From positions 37,703-43,209 of the forward strand of contig MGUQ01000052.1 of assembly GCA_001799975.1 (NCBI GenBank): a DNA stretch of 5,507 nt. The letters are read 5' to 3'. Shown one piece after another: positions 5,154-5,507 of the stretch. This DNA comes from Elusimicrobia bacterium RIFCSPLOWO2_01_FULL_54_10 (GTDB lineage: Bacteria; Elusimicrobiota; Elusimicrobia; 2-02-FULL-39-32). The position numbers were made by a program, and so were the translations under genes. Under the pieces are notes generated by a model that searched no databases, was not told the DNA's origin, and was given only the letters and a program-made list of their open reading frames with translations. Position 1 is the stretch's first letter, and each line of letters opens with the position of its first letter.

Positions 5154-5507
5154 CGGATCCCCTCATTGCCATTCAGGGCCTCAAAAAAACCTACCTCTTG
5201 GGGGAAACGGTGGTGCCCGCCCTGCGCAGCGTCACGCTTTCTATTGATGCGGGAGAGTTCATTGCCATCATGGGGCCTTCCGGTTCGGGCAAGTCCACGC
5301 TCATGCATGTTCTGGGGCTCCTGGACGCTCCTGAAGCGGGATCGTACAAATTGGAAGGGCAGGAAATCGCGAACTTGAGCGAAGACGAATTGGCCCACCT
5401 CAGGTGCCGCACCATCGGATTTATTTTTCAGCAGTTCAATCTTCTCGCGCGCACATCAGCTTTGGAAAATGTCGCTTTGCCTCTGATTTACACCGGCTCG
5501 GAGGAAG
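5150..5507 (+). CDS. ABC transporter ATP-binding protein, MacB/LolD type (N-terminal part, cut by window edge)
   Basis: 119 complete codons are visible before the window ends; there is no stop. The nucleotide-binding domain begins at once (PLIAIQGLKKTY, with a VPALRSVTLSI stretch for adenine contact). The Walker A motif GPSGSGKST is at 42-50, LMHVLGLLDAPEAG follows, and the Q-loop IGFIFQQFNLL is at 89-99, followed by TSALENVALPLIY. The LGLLD and FIFQQFNLL patterns are characteristic of the MacB/LolD/FtsE-like (type VII) ABC family, which works by mechanotransmission and not by moving a substrate through the inner membrane. The ABC signature, Walker B and H-loop lie beyond the edge, so activity cannot be judged. 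It is also unknown whether this is an ATPase-only subunit with a separate permease or a fused MacB. The GTG start is supported by the ribosome site upstream and the 4-nt overlap with the adaptor gene. Confidence 0.92.
   Translation, partial: MTDPLIAIQGLKKTYLLGETVVPALRSVTLSIDAGEFIAIMGPSGSGKSTLMHVLGLLDAPEAGSYKLEGQEIANLSEDELAHLRCRTIGFIFQQFNLLARTSALENVALPLIYTGSEE

Larger units (their letters stand above)
291..5507 (+). other. Predicted single operon: cca, ECF sigma, anti-sigma candidate, Spy-like protein, tripartite exporter
   Basis: Seven consecutive + strand genes are joined by start/stop overlaps. ATGA occurs at 1694, 2290, 2938 and 4191, an 8-nt overlap ATGAGTGA at 2546, and GTGA at 5150. 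No intergenic base exists between 291 and the window end, so there is no room for a separate terminator. Internal promoters inside coding DNA cannot be excluded. Overlaps of this kind usually mean co-transcription and translational coupling. The gene order places a sigma factor and its putative membrane regulators immediately before an outer-membrane channel, an adaptor and an ATPase, which suggests a regulated export module. The operon continues beyond the right edge, where an ABC permease gene is expected. Confidence 0.8.

Noticed and set aside
1..5507. CRISPR arrays, tRNA or rRNA genes, insertion sequences, attachment sites
   Set aside because: No spaced direct repeats, RNA-gene signatures, transposase motifs or terminal inverted repeats were seen, and coding sequence fills the window.

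Overview
The window is coding DNA on the + strand almost from end to end. It carries a run of seven tightly packed genes, six of which look like one functional unit. The organism is most likely a Gram-negative (diderm) bacterium, because the set includes a TolC-type outer-membrane channel with a Sec signal peptide, a periplasmic adaptor and a Spy/CpxP-like periplasmic protein. GC content looks moderate (mid-50s by eye) and A-rich lysine codons are common. The layout is compatible with an uncultured lineage such as Omnitrophota, Elusimicrobiota or a deltaproteobacterial relative, but that placement is inference, and nothing in the window fixes the phylum.

Layout: (1) positions 1-318 hold the 3' part of an unrecognised gene ending in a hydrophobic, lysine-rich tail. 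(2) 291-1697 is a well-conserved HD-domain CCA-adding tRNA nucleotidyltransferase. (3) 1694-2293 is an ECF sigma-70 factor. (4) 2290-2553 is a very small single-pass membrane protein in the usual position of an anti-sigma factor. (5) 2546-2941 is a membrane-anchored Spy/CpxP-like protein with two LTxxQ motifs. (6) 2938-4194 is a TolC-family outer-membrane efflux protein. (7) 4191-5153 is a MacA/HlyD-like adaptor with an unusually short hairpin. (8) 5150-5507 is the start of a MacB/LolD-type ABC ATPase, cut by the window edge.

Every junction from cca onward is a start/stop overlap (4 nt, or 8 nt at one junction). This implies one polycistronic, translationally coupled mRNA. There is no intergenic gap, so no terminator or stand-alone promoter can be seen.

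Working model (inference): the ECF sigma factor, held by the small membrane protein and possibly informed by the Spy-like protein, controls a MacAB-TolC-like tripartite exporter in the same operon. This would be an envelope-stress or toxic-compound response module, with the tRNA-maturation gene cca coupled at its front. The most unusual parts are the minimal anti-sigma candidate with no zinc finger, the Cys/His cluster next to the membrane anchor of the Spy-like protein, and the shortened adaptor hairpin.
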